From the NCBI GenBank assembly GCA_034440575.1, contig JAOTOL010001083.1, positions 70,001 through 134,000 of the forward strand: DNA of 64,000 bases. Direction: 5' to 3'. The notes under the pieces were generated by a model. It was not told where the DNA came from. It saw only the letters and a list, made by a program, of their open reading frames with translations, and did no database searches. Numbering within the stretch: position 1 is the stretch's first letter; each line of letters begins with the position of its first letter. This document shows, in pieces, positions 11,001 through 17,000 of the stretch. The position numbers and the translations under genes were made by a program. The stretch comes from Imbricaverruca yamaguchii. Taxonomy: Eukaryota; Arthropoda; Thecostraca; Neoverrucidae.

Positions 11001-14000
11001 ATGGGTCGGAAATTTGCCAATCGGCTAGTCTTTGTAGATTCTGTTCCAATTGATATGTGGGACGCACCGTTTGGTCATCGGCACTTTCGTTTTGTTTTAA
11101 CCAATTTACGAATGTTTGTCACTCGTCAGTAAAGGTGTAAGTTTCCACATTGTCTCAGTTTACTACGCCGCCATTAGCCGTGATCGTGCGTACAGTACGT
11201 CGTAAACCACGCATTCAGTTTACTACGTCGTGGACAAGTGCGGCAAAAACAGTTTGAACTTCCTTCGACATCTGCCGCCTTGCGGGCTGTTCAGCTTCGG
11301 TCCCACGAAGGGTCGGATTTACAGCGAGAGTCGATGGTGGGAATTAGCGGCGTGTGTGGTCGGCTGGCCGCTGGCGCTGCAGCTGACCCAGCCCGACCTG
11401 ACCTGACCTGCCGACAGGAGGAGCTGGTGCGGCTGGTGGAGAGGCGGGTCGGGGTGGAGATGTTCCTCAACAAGCTGGGCCTGGTGATGCGGCACGAGCT
11501 GTACAGCCGCAGCCTGAAGCACCCGCAGCTGAGCGCGCGCGAGCCGCGCCAGCTGGTGTTCGAGCACGAGTTCTGCAAACTGTTCAAGACGCTCGAAGGT
11601 GAGGCTGGTCCGTGAGCACGAGCGGTCCGGGGCTAAGTCTCACGTCCCAGTCGCACGTCCCGTCTCCCGTCTTCCCAGTCGCACGCCCCGTATCACGTCT
11701 TCCCAGTCGCACGCCCCGTATCACGTCTTCCCAGTCGCACGCCCCGTATCACGTCTTCCCAGTCGCACGCCCCGTCTCACGTCTTCCCAGTCGCACGCCC
11801 CGTCTCACGTCTTCCCAGTCGCACGCCCCGTATCACGTCTTCCCAGTCACGTCGGTCTTCCCAGTCGCACGCCCCGTATCACGTCTTCCCAGTCGCACGC
11901 CCCGTATCACGTCTTCCCAGTCGCACGCCCCGTCTCACGTCTTCCCAGTCGCACGTCCCGTCTCAGGATCAAAATATTGTGGGTTCGAGTCTCACCTGTC
12001 GCTGCTCTTCGCCCGCGACCAATCGGCGTGAGAGATTGGCGACGCTGCATGACTCGACGGTGGACGTCCCGTAAAACCCGATAGCCAGGAGGTTGGTTCG
12101 TTGTTTCAGGCGTGGTTCGTCAGTCGGGCCGGTCCAGAATGGTCTGACGTGGTGGTCTTCTGACGCTGTGTGGTAATACGGTTGTCTTTGATGTGTGATT
12201 TTCTGATGACGTGTTGTGACGTGGAGATTTTCTGACGTGTTATGACGTGGTTATTTTCTGACGTGTTGTGACGTGGTTATTTTCTGACGTGTTGTGACGT
12301 GATGATCTTCTGACGTGCTGTGACGTGGTGATTTTTGACGTGTATTAGTGCACAATTTTTGCCCATTGGGAACTGCCGGAATGCTCTATGGCCTACGTAG
12401 TCGATGCGCCCCAAAACTACTCCAACAACAACAGCAACAACAACAACAACAACCCACTACTCCACTACGAGGAGGGCGGCGGCCGGTGACCGTGGTGTGA
12501 CGTCATATGTGTGGCGTTGGCAGGCGCCGTGATCCGTGTGGTGACGATGGACGAGGAGGGCGGCGGCCAGTCGCCGTCGCCGGAGGCCGAGAACGACTCG
12601 GAGCTGGTGCAAAGGTACAAACACCTCATCCGACAACAGGTACGCCATCCTGGTGCAAGTGTACCAACAGGTACGCTGATGTCACACCACCAACCTCAGT
12701 CCCTCGTCTGACGTCACACCAACCTCAGTCCCTCGTCTGACGTCACACCACCAACCTCAATCCCTCGTCTGACGTCACACCAACCTCAATCCCTCGTCTG
12801 ACGTCACACCAACCTCAGTCCCTCGTCTGACGTCACATCAACCTCAGTCCCTCGTCTGACGTCACACCAACCCCAGTATCTGCTCTGACGTCACACCAAC
12901 CCCAATCTCACCTCTGACGTCACACCAGCCCCAGTCCCGCGTCTGAAATCACACCAACCCCAGTGATGTAGTGCTCTCTTGTATTCGATGCACGGGGGAA
13001 GGACGCAAGTGTCGGCCACAGATGCCACCTTAAATACATGGGTACTTTTGAACTTGTACTGACGTGGAAACACCAGTTTGTTTTAATTTTTTCCTCAGAC
13101 CCTCGATGTTATGGTCCATTGCATTTGTCCCGCTTTTCGTTGAGGCCCCGGAATTCCGTAAGTTTTGCACGCATACACCCCACCCCCACCCACCCCCAAC
13201 CCAATGTGCCTTCTTTTCAGACCTAAGTAGATGGTATGGGTCGTGGTGTAGTGTATCACGCTTTAGAATACTACTCTGAGCTGAATTGGTTATCAATATT
13301 GTTGCATAGTACGGTTTTCCGATACATTATATAAGCCAATGCAAGGTGGAAAAAAAACACCGGGATCCATCAGCTATGAGATATACGTCATGGAGGAAAA
13401 CTACCGTGAGATTGTGAACAGCCGGTTATACACGAAACTGGCAATGAATTCTTTTTTGAACTATCAAGAAGACCTCTGAAAATATATGTGTCATGTCTCC
13501 TTCTGTGTCGTCTGCCGGGGAGGGGTGGGGTCGTACGGCACACGTCGTCGCACGCCGTGTGCCGGTCAGGACGAGGAGCGTCACCTGGTGTGTGACTGGT
13601 CTGTAGTGTCTGTTTGTCGCCGACTGGGGGTGGGGTCCTCACGAGTCGTGTGCCGGTCAGGACAAGGAGCGTCACCTGGTGTGTGACTGGTCTGTAGTGT
13701 CTGTTTGTCGCTGACTGGGGGTGTCGTCAGGGGGACGAGTAGCCTAGGGGTAAGTTGCCCGTCTCACAGTCGAAAGATTGTGGGTTCGGTCTCACTTGTC
13801 GCCACTTTTCTCCCGCGGCCAATCGGCGTGAGAGATTGGCGATGCTATATGACTCAACGGTCGATCAGTCGTAAAACCACAGTAAATGTGTCGGTCTACC
13901 GTCGCTACTTTTCGCGACCAATCGGGGTGTCTGACGAGCCGACAGTGGGGTCTCACGACGTGCCGGTCAGGACGAGGAGTGTCGCCTGGTGTGTGACTGG

Positions 14001-17000
14001 TCTGGTGTCTGTTTGCCGATGGGTGGTCGTCGACGGGCTGGTGTGTGTCTGGTCTGAGTGTCGTTTGTCGCCGACTGGGGTGGGGTCTCACGAGTCGTGT
14101 GCCGGTCAGGATCCGACTGTTTCCTAGAAGTGTCTGTTTGTCGCCGACTGGGGGTGGGGTCCTCACGAGTCGTGTGCCGGTCAGGACGAGGAGCTGGTGG
14201 GCCTGCGATCGTCGCTGGCCGTGCTGGAAGGCCAGGCGGACGCGCGCGCCCTGCAGATCGACGATCTCACCGCGGCCGTGTCCCAGCTGAGGGATCAGAA
14301 CACACTGCTGAGGGCCCAGATCAGCACAGGTCAGAGCTCACTGCCGAGGGTCCAGATCAGCACAGGTCAGAAAACACGGCTGAAGGCCCAGATCAGCACA
14401 GTTCCGTCGCTGATGGCTCAAATCAGCACAGGTCAAATCTCACTGCTGAGGGCCCAGATCAGTGTGGGCCCAGATCAGCACAGATGGGCGCGAATGATCA
14501 AAACTGGTCGAAGTGCCCTAAAACCCAAATAACAAACTAACTAACTAACCAGATCAGCACAGGTCAGAACACACCGTCGAAGGATCACTCTGCTGATGAT
14601 CTTGGTAAAAAATGCACTTCCGAAGACCGGAACACACTGCTATTTAATCAGAGAATATTTCTGAAAAGTGACATACTTTACCGAGAACCCAGGCTTAAAC
14701 ACCTTTACATAATGAATACTGTCAGGCCCACCATGCATGCAGCATTGTGGAGAGGAGTACTTGATGAAGTTAATTGAATATGCCTAAATGCCCACACGGA
14801 AAGCTAGACTTCGCCTAGATTGCCTTGGTATGACGACAACTGCCCTCTCTCGCCGCCTTACGCTACAGGCACAGGAGGGGTCGCCATCGCAACACATGCT
14901 CCAAGAACACCAACCGCGACTGACAAGAGTAGGACTGGCGGGCAACTGACGCCATTATGCTCAGAACATCATCTGGCAAACGACGCATTAGATTTCTCGA
15001 GGAAATTATAATCCGATAACAAGAACACGTACTGTACGTGAACACACCTGAGCTGTTTAGTAATGTCGGCCGGTGAACAGTTTCACACGGGTGTGTGTGT
15101 GTTATGACCGAGGTGCATATTTTCATGCTTGTGAAATGTAAGCCTAGATTAGCATTTCTTTTCAAAAGCGCTTGTGGTGACAGTAAGTGTGATTTTAAAG
15201 TCCAACGTGCCTTGTCCCTGATCACATTATGTTTGTATTCGTATGAAGTATGTACAGTGATAGCTAGATTAATGTCGAAATGATATCTTGAAAATGGTGG
15301 AAATGCACCGAACCGTTAACAATAAACGCGCGATATCGGACGGCCGCCTAAGTCCAGAACAAAGACGGACAACGCGAACGCTGGAAAGATAGACATGAAT
15401 GAATGAATTGCTGACGTCTTTCAAAAGGACAGGAGCTGTGACAGGGCGAGCTCGGAACTGTGGGGTGGGTGAGTTTGCCGCCGTGGCGACTCCCGCCGGA
15501 CTTCCTCAGACCATCTCTTACGTCCGCAGATCCCAGCCGACCGGCGGCGGTCGTTGACACCACTGCTTCCGGACAACAGCAACAGATGGCAGCACTGTCG
15601 GAGCGGCACGCTCAAGAGATGGCAGCGCTGAGCGCCGACTGGGAGCGACGCGTGCAGGAGTTCGCCGCCGAGAACGCTCGCCTGCACGAGCTACTGGACG
15701 TCCAACAGCAGCAAATGCAGCAGCAGCAGGTTCAGGTCAACCAATTTACAAATCAAAGCACTTCCGAGAATATAAAGTATTGTATTCTGAATACCACAAA
15801 CACACATCATTCGCCAGGAATTCAATGCCGGAGCTGGATTTCCCAGTAGTGAAGATCGTGGTTTCCAGCTGGGCAGTAGGTGGGGGACTCGAACACCAGC
15901 ATGTGCTGTAGGCTTGTTGGCTACTTTTCCTGACTGGGCTGAGGCTAACATAACTTTGCTAGTCTGTGACCGGTTGATGCAGGCATTAAATAAGCGAACG
16001 TGAGTGGCCTTAGTCAAGCAGCAGGTTCATTCTTCTGTCTCTACGCTGTTATGCACGCTGTTATGTGCCTGTATCACTGACTGTGTTTTGGTCACGCATG
16101 TGCTGCTAGAACACAAGCGCCACCAGTGTATTGGGTGCGTGTGTGTGATTGTGGTTTTAGGGCGCATCGACCGTGGTAGGTCATTTAGCACCAATATTTG
16201 AGTGCATGAACACGGTTGCTTCCCTGAGTGCGGTGTTGAGCGAGGGCTGGATGGTGTTGTCTGGGGACATCTTAATGTTCCTTCAGCGTATGACGGCTGG
16301 ATGGTGTTGTCTGGGGACATCTTAATGTTCCTTCAGCGTATGACGGCTGGATGGTGTTGTCTGGGGACATCTTAATGTTCCTTCAGCGTATGACGGTTGG
16401 ATGGTGTTGTCTGGGGACATCTTAATGTTCCTTCAGCGTATGACGGCTGGATGGTGTTGTCCGGGGACATCTTGATGTTTCTTTAGGAGGTCAACTTCGA
16501 TGAGATGTGGAACCCCTCTTGAGTATGGTTGAGAGCATGGCGTTGTCCGGAATGTTATTCTATCCGGATGTCCGCTCCATTGTTGGCCAAAAGATTGAGA
16601 ATATTATTGGTTCGAAATGACAGCAAGCCTATTCCTGTTTGATAAGCATGTCCGAATCTGACCGAGAGTGCAAAAGGGAGTTTTTGATGTGGAAAAAAAC
16701 AGTACAAGAACTGTTCTCTGAATTAGATTGCCGCATAATGTTCCCTTCCACAATGTTCCAATTGGCGCTGTATGACCAACGCAGTCGATGCGCCGTAAGC
16801 CCAAATAACCAAATGTTCCAATTGGAATACTACATGTTCACTTCCAAGTCCAGGATTCCAAAGTTGCAAATTCAGCCTTGCTCTTAAGTATCTAGCGAAT
16901 ATGCTAGCATTAACATGTGTGGAAAATACAAAGGGGTTATGGGCGCTGTATGACCAAAGCCAGTCGATGCGCCCCTAATGTGCCTAAAGTGTCGTAACCA

